From: Taeniopygia guttata
Lineage: Eukaryota > Chordata > Aves > Passeriformes > Estrildidae
Length of the DNA: 64,000 nucleotides
Assembly: GCF_048771995.1 (NCBI RefSeq)
Contig: NC_133025.1
Span: 930,001-994,000, forward strand
Direction: 5' to 3'
Below the pieces are notes generated by a model that saw only the letters and a list, made by a program, of their open reading frames with translations, ran no database searches and was not told the origin of the DNA. A program made the translations under genes and the position numbers. Positions within the stretch are counted from its first letter, which is position 1. Every line of letters begins with the position of its first letter. Below, in pieces: positions 22,110 to 33,991 of the stretch.

Positions 22110-25100
22110 ATGAGGCCGCAGCGCCGGTACCGTCCCTGCCTGCTGCTCCTGCTGCTGCCGCTGCTGCCGCCGGTGCCTCCCGGGAGCGCCGCCGCCGCCG
22201 CCGCCGACCGGCCCAACTTCGTGCTGGTGCTGGCGGACGATCTCGGCTTCGGGGATCTGGGCAGCTACGGGCACCCTTCGTCCGCCACACCGCACCTGGA
22301 CCGGCTGGCGGCCCGCGGGCTGCGCTTCACCGACTTCTACAGCAGCGCCGCCGTGTGCAGCCCGTCCCGGTACGGCGGGAACCGGGCACGGGCGGGATGG
22401 AGTGGGGGGAACCGGGAGGGATGGACCGGGAGAGCAGGGAGAAACGGGCACTGATGGACGCGTGGTGTCCCGGGATAAACGGGCAGTAATGGATGCGTGG
22501 TGTCCCGGGATAAACGGGCGGGGCTGTCCCCGCGGTGTCCCGGGATAGACGGGCAGTAATGGATGCGCGGTGTCCCGGGATAAACGGGGGGTGCTGTCCC
22601 CGCGGTGTCCCGGGACAGACGGGCAGTGCTGTCCCCGCGGTGTCCCGGGATAAAAGAGGGGGTGCTGTCCCCGCGGTGTCCCGGGATGTCCCGTGGTGTC
22701 CCGGGACAGACGGGCAGTGCTGTCCCCACGGTGTCCCGGGATAAACGGGCGGTGCTGTCCCCGCGGTGTCCCGGTACAGACGGGCGGTGCTGTCCCCGCG
22801 GTGTCCGGGCTGTCCCCACGGTGTCCCGGGACAGACGAGGGGATGCTGTCCCCACGATGTCCCGGCTATCCCCGCCGTGTCCGGGCTGTCCCCACGGTGT
22901 CCCGGGACAGACGGGCGGTGCTGTCCCCGCGGTGTCCCGGGATAGACGGGCGGTGTCCCGGGCTGTCCCCGCGGTGTCCCGGGACAGACGGGCGGTGCTG
23001 TCCCCCCCGTGTCCGGGCTGTCCCCCCGATCGTGCCCGTGTCCCCGCGGTGTCCGGGCTGTCCATGCGGTGTCCCGGGACAGACGGGCGGTGCTCTCCCG
23101 CGGTGTCCCGGGATAAACGGGCGGTGCTGTCCCCGCGGTGTCCCGGGATAAACGGGCGGGGCTGTCCCCGCGGTGTCCCGGGATGTCCCCACGGTGTCCC
23201 GGGACAGACGGGCGGTGCTGTCCCCACGATGTCCGGGCTATCCCCGCCGTGTCCGGGCTGTCCCCGCGGTGTCCCGGGACAGACGAGGGGGTGCTGTCCC
23301 CGCGGTGTCCGGGCTGTCCCGCCGATCGTGCCCGTATCCCCACGGTGTCCGGACTGTCCCCGCGGTGTCCCGGGACAGATGGGCAGTGCTGTCCCCGCGG
23401 TGTCCGGGCTGTCCCCGCCGTGTCCCGGGATAGCCGGAGGTTGCTGTCCCCGCGGTGTCCCGGGATGTCCCCTCGGTGTCTCGGGACAGACGAGGGGGTG
23501 CTGTCCCCGTGGTGTCCCGGGATAAACGGGCGGTGCTGTCCCCGCGATGTCCGGGCTGTCCCCACGATGTCCGGGCTGTCCCCACGGTGTCCGTGCCATC
23601 CCCCCGATGTCACCCGTGTCCCGCTGTCCCCGCTGTGTCCGTGCCATCCCCCCGCTGTCACCCGTGTCCCGCTGTCCCCACGGTGTCCGTGCCATCCCCC
23701 CGATGTCACCCGTGTCCCGCTGTCCCCGCTGTGTCCGTGCCATCCCCCCGCTGTCACCCGTGTCCCGCTGTCCCCACGATGTCCGTGCCATCCCCCCGAT
23801 GTCACCGTGTCCCGCTGTCCCCTCAGTGTCCGGGCTGTCCCCACAATGTCCGTGCCATCCCCCCGATGTCACCCGTGTCCCGCTGTCCCCGCCGTGTCCG
23901 TGCCATCCCCCCGATGTCACCCGCGTCCCGCTGTCCCCGCAGGGCCGCGCTGCTGACCGGGCGGCTGCCGGTGCGCTCCGGGATCTACCCGGGGGTGTTC
24001 GAGCCGGGCTCCCGGGGGGGACTGCCGCTGGCCGAGGTGACAGTGGCCGAGCTGCTGAAGGCCCGGGGCTACGCCACGGCCATGGTGGGCAAGTGGCACC
24101 TGGGCTACGGCAGGAACGGCTCCTTCCTGCCCCTGCAGCAGGGCTTCGATCAGTTCCTGGGCATCCCCTACTCCCACGACCAGGTGAGCGTGGGGTGAGG
24201 GGACAGCCCCGGGGTGCGGGGACACAGCCCCGGGGTGAGGGGACGCAGCCCCGGGGTGAGGGGACACAGCCCCGGGGTGAGGGGACACAGCCCAGGGGTG
24301 AGGGGACACAGCCCCGGGGTGAGGGGGGACAGCCCCGGGGTGAGGGCACAGCCCCGGGGTGAGGGGGGACAGCCCCGGGGTGAGGGGGGACAGCCCTGGG
24401 GTGCGGGCACAGCCCCGGGGTGAGGGGCGCCCCTGTGGAAGGACGGGACACAGCACGGGCTGGGCATTTGGATACTCAGTTAATGGATTTTTAGTGGTTA
24501 ATATGGATAAATTTCGACATTTTAGACATGGATAGGTATATCTAATATTTAAGTAAATGAATAAAATGCTAGAGGTGAAGTATATGTGAATAAAATATTA
24601 TAAATATTATTAAAATGTGGAAATTATATAATATATAATATATAATATATAATATATAATATATTATATATATATAATATATAATATATAGTATATAATA
24701 TATAAATATTATATATGATAATTATATATAATATGTAAAAATATTATATAATATATGATATCTATTATAGAACCTATATTATATATATATTTTATATATA
24801 TAATACTATTATATTTTATTTTAAAAAAGATTTTATATCTTTCATATATTTTATATTAATTTTTAATATATTAATATATTTCAATATAAGCTCTAATTAA
24901 TATTTAAAAATGTATAATATATAATATATTCTATGTATTATATAGACTACATATAGTATATATGTACACTATATATAGAGTATGTATATATAGTATATAT
25001 AATAATATATACTATATATTATATGGGTTTTATAATATACAATATACAGAATATATTATATTATATTTTATTATATTATATTATATTATATTATATTATA

Positions 25101-27922
25101 TTATATTATATTATATTATATTATATTATATTATATTATATTATATTATATTATATTATATTATATTATATTATATTATATTATATTATATTATATTATA
25201 TTATATTATATTATATTATATTATATTATATTATATTATATTATATTATATTATATTATATTATATTATATTATTATCTAATACCACATAAATCATTTAA
25301 TTCACCACACAAATGAAACCCCCAAATGATTAACACGCCAAAACCCACCACGCTCCCCAACCCAACCCAACCTAACCCAACCCAACCATTTTCCAACCCA
25401 ACCCAACCCAACCCAACCCAACCCAACCCACCCCAACCCAACCCAACCCAACCCAACCCACCCCAACCCACCCCAACCCAACCCAACCCAACCCAACCCA
25501 ACCCAACCCAACCCACCCCAACCCAACCCAACCCAACCATTACCCAACCCAACCCAACCCAACCCAACCCAACCCAACCCAACCATTTTCCAACCCAACT
25601 CACCTCCCGAGTGGAACCCTGAAGCGAATCCGGTGTCCCGGCAGGGCCCGTGCCAGAACCTGACGTGCTTCCCGCCGGACACCGCGTGCTTCGGGCCGTG
25701 TGACCGGGACGCGGTGCCGGTGCCGCTGCTGCGGGGCCGCGACATCGTGCAGCAGCCGGCGTTCCTGCCGGGGCTGGCCCCGCTCTACGGCCGCTTCTGC
25801 CGCGACTTCATCGCCCGCTGCGCCCAGCGCCGCCAGCCCTTCCTGCTCTACTACGCCTCACATGTGGGGAGGGGTGGGATCTGTGGGGTGGGGTCCGTGG
25901 GGTGGGATCCATGGGGTGGGATCAATGGGATGGGATGGGATCAATGCAATGGAATGGGGTGGGATCAATGGGATGGGATGGGATCCATGGGGTGGGATCC
26001 ATGGGATGGGATCCATGGGATGAGATGGGCCAGGATCCATGGGATGGGATGCGATGGGATGGGATCCATGGGATGGGATCAATGGGATGGGATCAATGGG
26101 ATGGGATGGGATCCATGGAATGGGATCCATGGGATGGGATCCATCGGATGGGATCAATGGGATGGGATCATGGGATGGGATGGGATCCATGGGATGGGAT
26201 GGGATCCGTGGGGTGGATCCATGGGGTGGGACCCATGGGATGGGATGGGATCCATGGGATGGGATGGGATCCGTGGGGTGGGATCCATGGGATGGGACCC
26301 ATGGGATCCATGGGGTGGGATCCATGGGGTGGGATGGGATCCATGGGATGGGATCCTTGGGTGGGATCCATTGGGTGGGATGGGATCCATGGGATGGGAT
26401 CCATGGGATGGGATCAATGGGATGGGATGGGATCCATGGGATGGGATCCATGGGATGGGATCAATGGGATGGGATGGGATCCATGGGATGGGATCAATGG
26501 GATGGGATGGGATCAATGGGATGGGATCAATGGGATGGGATGGGATGGGATGGGATGGGATGGGATGGGATGGGATGGGATGGGATGGGATGGGATGGGA
26601 TGGGATGGGAATGGGGAATGGGGATGGGGAAGTCAAAAGAGAAGGGAAAAAGGGAAGGGGAAAAGGGAAAAGGGGAAAAGGGAAGGGGAGGGAAAAGGGG
26701 GAAGGGAAAAGGGAAGGGAAAAAGGAAAGGATCCCGAGTCCCACAGGGAGAACAGCGAAGCCTCTCCCCTCTGCACCCCAAAATCTCCTCCTGGCTGCCC
26801 CGGCCTTGCCCTTCCCATCCAGAGCCGACCCTACTGGGACGGTGCCTTGGGGCTGCTGCTCCCTGCAGCTGTCCCCTGTGCCATCCCCGGGGAAAGGGGA
26901 CAAGGGACACTCCCGTGGGCTCTGCCCGGGGCTGACAGCGTGCCCGTCCCTCCGGCAGCACACGCACTACCCGCAGTTTGCCAGCCGGGAGTTCGCGGGC
27001 ACCACGCGCCGGGGACCCTTCGGGGACGCGCTGGCCGAGTTCGATGGCACGGTGGGACAGCTGCTGCAGGCCCTGCAGGACAACGGCCTGGAGAACTCCA
27101 CGCTGGTGTTTGTCACCTCTGACAATGGGTGAGGCGCTGGCACCGGGTGGCACCGGGTGGCACTGCCAGTGTCACCCCCGGCCTCTGCTCTGGAGGGGAC
27201 ATGGGGTGTGAGCTCCGTGTTCTGTGACAGAAACACCCCCGGGGTTGGGTCAGGTGTGTGACAGCCCCCAAATGTCACCTAAAGGTTTGTGCCAGGTGTG
27301 TGACACCCCCTAAATGTCCCCAGAGGTTTGGGTCACCCCCAGATTGTCACCCAGGCTTTGTGCCACCAGTGTGACACCCCCAAATGTCCCCTAAAGGTTT
27401 GTGCCGGGTGTGTGACACCCCCTAAATGTCCCCAGAGGTTTGAGTCGCCCCCAAATGTCCCCCAGGGGTTGGGTCGGGTGTGTGACGCCCCCAAAATGTC
27501 CCCCAGGGTTAGGGACAACAATGTGACACCACAAATGTCCCAAAATATTTGTGCCAGGCGTGTGACACCCCCTAAATGTTCCCAGGGGTTTGGGTCACCC
27601 CCAAATGTCCCCCAGGGGTTGTGCCGGGTGTGTGACACCCCCAGATGTTCCTCAGGGTTAGGGACAACAGTGTGACACTACAAATGTCCCCAAATGTTTG
27701 TGCCAGGCGTGTGACATCCCCAAATGTCCCCGTGTCCCCCTGAGTGGTGGCCCCACCATGGGTGCCCCTCTCGGGTGTGTCCCAGCCCTCGGCTGTCCCC
27801 GGGGGTGGCAGAGTCCCCCTGGCACGGGTCACCCTCGTCCCTGTGGGGCCCGTGGGTGACAGCGTGTCCTTGTCCCTGTGGGGCAGGAGGTGACAGTGTG
27901 TCCCTGTGTCCCTGTGTCCCTG

Positions 27923-27956
<34 letters not shown>

Positions 27957-28039
27957 TCCCTGTCCCTGTCCCCATGTCCCTGTCCCTGTCCCCTGTCCCT
28001 GTCCCTGTCCCTGTCCCCGTGTCCCTGTCCCTGTCCCCG

Positions 28040-28079
<40 letters not shown>

Positions 28080-28515
28080 TCCCTGTCCCCATGTCCCCAT
28101 GTCCCTGTCCCTGTCCCTGTGTCCCCCCATGTCCCCATGTCCCTGTCCCTGTCCCTGTGTCCCCCCATGTCCCCATGTCCCTGTCCCCATGTCCCTGTCC
28201 CTGTCCCCCTGTCCCTGTCCCCATGTCCCCATGTCCCTGTCCCTGTCCCCGTCCCTGTCCCTGTGTCCCCCTGTCCCTGTCCCCATGTCCCTGTCCCTGT
28301 GTCCCTGTCCCCCTGTCCCATGTCCCTGTCCCTGTCCCTGTCCCCATGTCCCCATGTCCCTGTCCCTGTCCCTGTCCCCGTGTCCCCCTGTCCCTGTGTC
28401 CCTGTCCCTGTCCCCGTGTCCCCGTGTCCCTGTCTCTGTCCCTGTCCCTGTCCCCGTGTCCCCGTCCCTGTGTCCCTGTCCCCCTGTCCCTGTCCCTGTC
28501 CCTGTCCCCATGTCC

Positions 28516-28548
<33 letters not shown>

Positions 28549-28550
28549 CA

Positions 28551-28630
<80 letters not shown>

Positions 28631-30017
28631 CATGTCCCCATGTCCCTGTCCCTGTGTCCCTGTCCCTGTCCCTGTCCCTGTCCCATGTCCCTGTCCCTGT
28701 CCCAGCCCCTCCACGCTGCGCAGGTCCCGCGGTGGCAGTTCGGGTCACCTCCGCTGTGGCAAAGGCACCACCTACGAGGGCGGCATGAGGGAACCCGCCC
28801 TGGCGTACTGGCCCGGCCGGATCGCGCCAGGTGAGCCGGGCCGGGCCGGGCCAGACCCGGGACAAAGTGGGGACAGAGCGGGACAAACTGGGGACAGAGC
28901 CGGGATAAACTGGGGACAGAGCCGGGACAGACCTGGGATAAACTGGGGACAGAACAGGGACAGACCTGGGAAAGACCTGGGATAAACTGGGGACAGAGCC
29001 GGGACAAACTGGGGACAGAGCCGGGACAAACTGGGGACAGACCCGGGATAAACTGGGGACAGACCCGGGACAGAGCTGGGACAGACCCGGGACAAACTGG
29101 GGACAGAGCTGGGACAGACCTGAGACAGACCGGGACAAATGGGGACAAACTGGGGTCAGACTGGGACAAACTGGAGACAAACATGGGACAAATGGGGACA
29201 AACCTGGGACAAACCCAAAACAAACCCAGAACAAACCCAGGCCAGACCTGGGACAAACCCAAAACAATCCCAGGTCAAACCCAGAACAAACCCAAAACAA
29301 ACCCAGTCCAGACCCAGGACAAACCCAGGCCCAAACCCAGAACAATCCCAGAACAATCCCAGAACAAACCCAGGCCAAACCCAGGACAAACCCAGAACAC
29401 ACCCAGGCCAAACCCAGAACAAACCCAGGCCAGACCCAGAACAATCCCAGAACAAACCCAGGCCAGACCCAGGACAAACCCAGAATAAACCCAGAACAAA
29501 CCCAGGCCAAACCCAAAACAATCCCAGAACAATCCCAGGCCAGACCCAAAACAATCCCAGGCCAATCCCAGGCCAAACCCAGGCCAGACCCGTGCCAGAC
29601 CCGTGCCGGAGCCGTGCCAGCGGTGCCTATCCGCAGGGGTGACCCACGAGCTGGCCACCACGCTGGACGTGCTGCCCACGCTGGCGGCCCTGGCCGGTGC
29701 CACCCTGCCCGAGGTGGCCCTGGACGGCTTCGACCTGAGCGCGCTGCTGCTGGGCACCGGCCCCGTGAGTGCCACCGGCTTTGGAATTGTTTATATTCAT
29801 TTATTTACATTGGGAATGGTCAATTGGAATAGCTGGGTAATGGTAATAATGATAATAATAATGATAATAATATTAATAATGTGGCTTCGACCTGAGCGCG
29901 CTGCTGCTGGGCACCGGCCCCGTGAGTGCCACCGGCTTTGGAATTGTTTATATTCATTTATTTACATTGGGAATGGTCAGTTGGAATAGCTGGGTAATGG
30001 TAATGATGATAATAATA

Positions 30018-30063
<46 letters not shown>

Positions 30064-33000
30064 TAACAACAACAATAATAATAATAACAGGAAGAATAAT
30101 AATAATAGTAGTAATAATAATCACAACTTGGATTTTCTCATGCAGAAAGATGATTTTTATTGGTTTATTTAAGATCAATTGTAAATGATATTTGAATTTA
30201 TAATATAATATAACATACATATATATACATATATATAACATTATATAACACATAACAATATATATCACAATATAATACGTATATAATATAATATATATAA
30301 TATATTATGTAATTATAGAATATATATTATGTATTATATAATACAACATTATATATAGATATATATAGCATAATATATTATATTATATTGCATTACATTA
30401 TATTATGTTATATTATATTATATATTGTATTATATTGTAATTTAATAATTTGTTATTATAATACTAACCCAGATTTTTCATGAAGAAAACCAGATTTTTA
30501 TTAGTTTATTTTAAATCAATTATAAATGCTAATTGAAATAATATTATAATGTAATACAATATAATAATATAGTATGTTATATAATGTAATATATATGTAC
30601 GTATTATATTATATTATATTATATTATATTATATTATATTATATTATATTATATTATATTATATTATATTATATTATATTATATTATATTATATTATATT
30701 ATATTATATTATATTATATTATATTATATTATATTATATTATATTATATTATATTATATTATATTATATTATATTATATTATATTATTATATATATAATA
30801 TAATATAGTAGGATATCGTACGGGTCTACCGGGTCTACCGGAGCTCCCGGTTCTCCCGGTGCTCCCGGAGCTCCCGGTGCCACCGGCGCTGTCCCGGTTC
30901 TCCCGGAGCTCCCGGTGCTCCCGGTGCTCCCGGTGCTCCCGGTGCTCCCGGTGCTCCCGGTGCCACCGGCGCTGTCCCGGTACTCCCGGTGCTCCCGGTG
31001 CTCCCGGTTCTCCCGGTTCTCCCGGTGCTCCCGGTGCTCCCGGTGCCACCGGCGCTGTCCCGGTACTCCCGGTGCTCCCGGTGCTCCCGGTGCTCCCGGC
31101 GCTCCCGGCGCTCCCGGCGCTCCCGGTGCTCCCGGTACTCCCGGTGGTCCCGGTGCCACCGGCACTGTCCCGGTGCTCCCGGTTCTCCCGGAGCTCCCGG
31201 TGCTCCCGGTACTCCCGGCGCTCCCGGTACTCCCGGAGCTCCCGGTGCTCCCGGTGCTCCCGGTACTCCCGGCGCTCCCGGTTCTCCCGGAGCTCCCGGT
31301 GCTCCCGGTGCTCCCGGTGCCACCGGCGCTGTCCCGGTACTCCCGGCGCTCCCGGTTCTCCCGGAGCTCCCGGTGCTCCCGGTGCTCCCGGTGCCACCGG
31401 CGCTGTCCCGGTGCTCCCGGCGCTCCCGGTTCTCCCGGAGCTCCCGGCGCTCCCGGTTCTCCCGGTACTCCCGGTGCTCCCGGTGCCACCGGTGCCACCG
31501 GCACTGTCCCGGTGTTCCCGGTGCTCCCGGAGCTCCCGGTGCCACCGGCGCTGTCCCGGTGCCCGCAGAGCCGCCGCCGCTCCGTGTTCTTCTTCCCTCC
31601 GGCCCCCGACCCGGTGCGCGGCCCGTTCGCCATCCGCCTGGGCAGGTACAAGGCGCACTACTACACACAAGGTGGGCGCTGCGCAGGGGGTTTGGGGTTT
31701 GGGGTTTGGGGTTTTTTTGGGGGGGATTTGGGGTTTTTTGGGGGGGCATTTGGGGTTTTTTTGGCGGGTTTTCTTGGGAGGGATTTGGGGTTTTTTGGTG
31801 GGGATTTGGGGTTTTTTGGGGTTTTTTTGGGGGGATTGGGGTTTTTGGGGGGGGGGATTTTGGGGGTTTTTGGGGGGGCATTTGGGTTTTTTGGGGGTTT
31901 TTTTGGGGGGGTTTTGGGTTTTTTGGGGGGGATTTGGGGTATTTTATTGGGGGGGATTTGGGTTTTTTGGGGGGGGATTTGGGTTTTTTTTTGGGGGGGT
32001 GTTTTGAAGTTTTTTGGGGGGGGGATTTGGGGATTTTCTAGGGAGGGATTTGGGGCTTTTTGGGAGGGATTTGGGGTTTTTTTTGAGGAAGGATTTGGGG
32101 GTTTTTTGGAGGGGGGATTTGGGGTTTTTTGGGGGGCGATTTGGGGGTTTTGGGGGAGGGATTTGGGGGTTTTTGGTGGGGATTTTTGGGGAGGGATTTG
32201 GGGGTTTTTTTTCGGAGGGTTATTTTGGAGATGGATTTGTGGATTTTTTAGTGGGTTTTTTGGGGAGGATTTGGGGGTGTTTTTTTGGGGGGTTTTGGGG
32301 TTTTTTTGGGGGGGGATTTGGGTTTTTTTTTTGAGGGGGGATTTGGGGTTTTTTTGGGGGGGATTTGCGGGTTTTTGGGGGGGGTTGGTTTTTTTTTGGG
32401 GGGGGTTGGGTTTTTTTGTGGAGCATTTGGGGTTTTTTGGGGGGGTTATTTTGGGGAGGGATTTGGGGTTTTTTTGGCGGGTTTTTTTGGGGGGATTTGG
32501 GGTTTTTTAGGGGGGTTATTTTGGGGAGGGATTTGGGGATTTTTTGGCGGATTTTTTTCGGAGGGTTATTTTGGGGATGGATTTGGGGGTTTTTTGGTGG
32601 GTCTTTTCGGGGTGGATTTGGGGTTTTTTTAGGGGAGGGATTTGGGGGTTTTTTTTGAGGGGGATTTGGAGTTTTTCTGAGGGGGGATTTGGGGTTTTTT
32701 AGGTGGTTTTGGGTTTTTTTTGGGGAGGGATTTGGGGTATTTTTTGGGGGGGATTTGGGGTTTTTTTCGAAGGGTTATTTTGGGAAGGGAATTGGGGATT
32801 TTTTGGAGGTTTTTTTGGGGAGGATTTGGGGGTTTTTTGGGGGGGGTTTGGGTTTTTTTGGGGGGGATTTGGGTTTTTTTGGGGGGTTTTTTTTGGGGGG
32901 GAATTTGGGTTTTTTTGGGGGGTGTTTTGAAGTTTTTTTGGGGGGGATTTGGGGCTTTTTGGGGGGGGGTTTGGGGAGGGATTTGGGGTTTTTTTGGCGT

Positions 33001-33863
33001 GTTTTTTGGGGGTGGATTTGGGGGATTTTTGGGGAGGGATTTGGCGGGTTTTTTTGGGGGGGGATTTGGGTTTTTTGGGGAGGGATTTGGGGTTTTTTTT
33101 TGGGGAGTTGGGTTTTTTTGGGGGGGGGATTTGGGGTTTTTTGGGGGGGTTATTTTGGGAGGGATTTGGGGTTTTTTGGGAGGGGATTTGGAGTTTTTTT
33201 TGGGGGGGTTGGGGGTTTTTGGGGGGGGGATTTTGGGTTTTTTTCTGGGGTAGGATTTGGGGGTTTTTAGGGGGTGTTTGGGGGGTTATTTTGGAGGCAT
33301 TTGGGGTTTTTTGGGGGGGTGTTTTGAAGTTTTTTTGGGGAGGGATTTGGGGTTTTCTCAGGGTTTTTTTGGCGGGTTTTTTTGGGGGAGGGATTTGGGG
33401 GTTTTTTGGCAGGTTTTTTTGGGGGGAGATTTGGGGTTTTTTGGAGGTGTTTTGAAGTTTTTTTGGGGAGGGATTAGGGGTTTTTCGGGGGGCTTTTCGG
33501 GGCTGGGCGGATCTCCGTGAGCACACTGCACGCTCATCTCCGTGCTGGGGCTCAGGTTCCTTCCACAGCGACACCACCCCGGACCCGGCGTGCCACGGGC
33601 TGACCCCGCTGACCCCACACCTGCCCCCGCTGCTCTTCGACCTGGAGGCCGATCCCGCCGAGAACTACGACCTGCTGCAGGCCCGGCCGGGCCCCGAGGC
33701 GCTGCAGGCGCTCAAGGACATCGCCCTGGAGAAGGTCCTGCTGGAGCAGCGCCTGCGCTTCGGGGACAGCCAGATGGCCAAGGGCCAGGACCCCTCGCTG
33801 CAGCCCTGCTGCGCCCCTGCCTGCACCCCAAAACCGTCCTGCTGCCGCTGCTCCCCGCGGTGA
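22110..33863 (+). CDS. ARSA: arylsulfatase A, 8 coding exons
   Basis: Exons 22110-22369, 23943-24183, 25645-25863, 26959-27128, 28706-28830, 29637-29764, 31569-31671 and 33556-33863 join in phase to 517 residues (human 507). Lysosomal hydrolase of cerebroside 3-sulfate. Visible landmarks: Leu/Pro signal peptide; metal-binding [24 protein letters not shown], whose Cys becomes formylglycine (the motif is split by intron 1); [32 protein letters not shown]; and the Cys-rich C-terminus ([13 protein letters not shown]). All catalytic positions are present. The N-glycosylation site NLTCFPP is kept; the other two human sites are lost and NGS is gained after HLGYGR. Human Cys300 is Ser. Every intron is built mostly of tandem repeats. 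I see no AATAAA after the stop. Confidence 0.97.
22440..23942. repeat. GTGTCCCGGGACAGACGGGC minisatellite (ARSA intron 1)
   Basis: About 30 units of 30-40 bp (CCGCGGTGTCCCGGGA, TAAACGGGCGGTGCTGTCC). From about 23590 a second family follows: GTCCGTGCCATCCCCCCGAT, then GTCACCCGTGTCCCGCTGTC. It runs to the exon 2 acceptor. Confidence 0.95.
24184..24430. repeat. GGGTGAGGGGACACAGCCCC minisatellite (ARSA intron 2)
   Basis: About 11 units of 20-21 bp starting at the exon 2 donor. The unit contains GGTGAGGGG, so donor-like sites are repeated. Confidence 0.93.
24470..25290. repeat. AT-rich tract and TTATA pentanucleotide repeat (ARSA intron 2)
   Basis: An isolated, almost pure A+T stretch within GC-rich DNA: imperfect TATATAAT runs to about 25055, then about 43 perfect ATATT pentamers (25061-25275). 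A second such tract lies at 30200-30790. Confidence 0.95.
25345..25612. repeat. CCCAA pentanucleotide repeat (ARSA intron 2)
   Basis: About 50 CCCAA units with CCCCA variants and two CCATTTTCC interruptions, directly after the AT-rich tract and before the exon 3 acceptor. Confidence 0.95.
25866..26740. repeat. GGGATCCATGGGATGGGAT repeat and purine tract (ARSA intron 3)
   Basis: GGATCCATGGGATG and ATGGGATCAATGGGATGGGA units starting right after the exon 3 donor, ending in pure GATGG pentamers and then an all-purine GGGAAAAG tract (26633-26733). The same repeat reappears 36 kb away at 62.1-62.7 kb. Confidence 0.95.
27235..27725. repeat. TGTGACACCCCCAAATGTCCC minisatellite (ARSA intron 4, 5' part)
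   Basis: About 14 units of 30-36 bp: GTGTGACACCCCCTAAATGT, then CCCCAGAGGTTTGGGTC. Confidence 0.92.
27893..28704. repeat. CTGTCC hexanucleotide repeat (ARSA intron 4, 3' part)
   Basis: About 130 CCCTGT units with GTGTCC and CCATGT variants. It is an 800-bp pyrimidine-rich tract ending in the CCCAG acceptor of exon 5, so it forms that exon's polypyrimidine tract. Confidence 0.95.
28850..29610. repeat. GGGACAAACTGGGGACAGA and AACCCAGGACA minisatellites (ARSA intron 5)
   Basis: Two adjoining families, GGACAGAGCCGGGACAAACT to about 29200 and CCCAGAACAAACCCAGGCCA after it, fill the intron between exons 5 and 6. Confidence 0.95.
29726..30130. repeat. 157-bp tandem duplication of ARSA exon 6 end, then an AAT repeat
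   Basis: 29726-29882 recurs from 29883 to about 30020. Each copy holds GGCTTCGACCTGAGCGCGCT, the last exon 6 codons, the donor CCCC/GTGAGT and about 100 bp of intron. Imperfect AATAAT and GATAATAAT runs continue to 30130. Confidence 0.92.
30180..30795. repeat. second AT-rich tract with TTATA pentamers (ARSA intron 6)
   Basis: ATATAT-rich sequence followed by about 37 perfect ATATT units (30604-30788), matching the tract in intron 2. Confidence 0.95.
30828..31562. repeat. CCCGGTGCT 9-bp minisatellite (ARSA intron 6)
   Basis: About 75 units of CCCGGTGCT, CCCGGAGCT, CCCGGTACT and CCCGGTTCT, with GCCACCGGCGCTGT spacers, up to the exon 7 acceptor. Its 9-bp period gives collagen-like Gly-X-Y frames that are artefacts. 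Confidence 0.95.
31682..33505. repeat. GGGATTTGGGGTTTTTTGGGG repeat (ARSA intron 7)
   Basis: 1.8 kb of only G and T with rare A on this strand, in units of about 20-25 bp. The G-runs could form G-quadruplexes. Confidence 0.95.
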
Positions 33864-33990
33864 CCCCACAAAGGGGCCGGCACCGAAACCCGGCTCGGCT
33901 CGGGGAGCACTCGGGGTGGGATTGGGGAGATTATGGAAAACAGGGCCTGGTGATACGTGTGGGGAATTCCAGGGGAGCCTTGGGCAGGGT
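33864..33990 (+). other. presumed ARSA 3'UTR start
   Basis: Unique sequence from the ARSA stop to the next array. No AATAAA or ATTAAA seen, so the 3' end is unresolved. Confidence 0.4.
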
Positions 33991-33991
33991 C

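Noticed and set aside
25345-25612. Interstitial telomere repeat
   Set aside because: The unit is CCCAA, not CCCTAA.
27572-29576. Gly-Thr and Gln-Gly-rich frames of 380-630 codons
   Set aside because: Antisense translation of the CTGTCC hexamer and neighbouring repeats in ARSA introns 4 and 5.
30774-31881. Collagen-like Gly-X-Y frames
   Set aside because: The 9-bp intron repeat CCCGGTGCT has a period of three codons and mimics collagen; it lies within ARSA intron 6.
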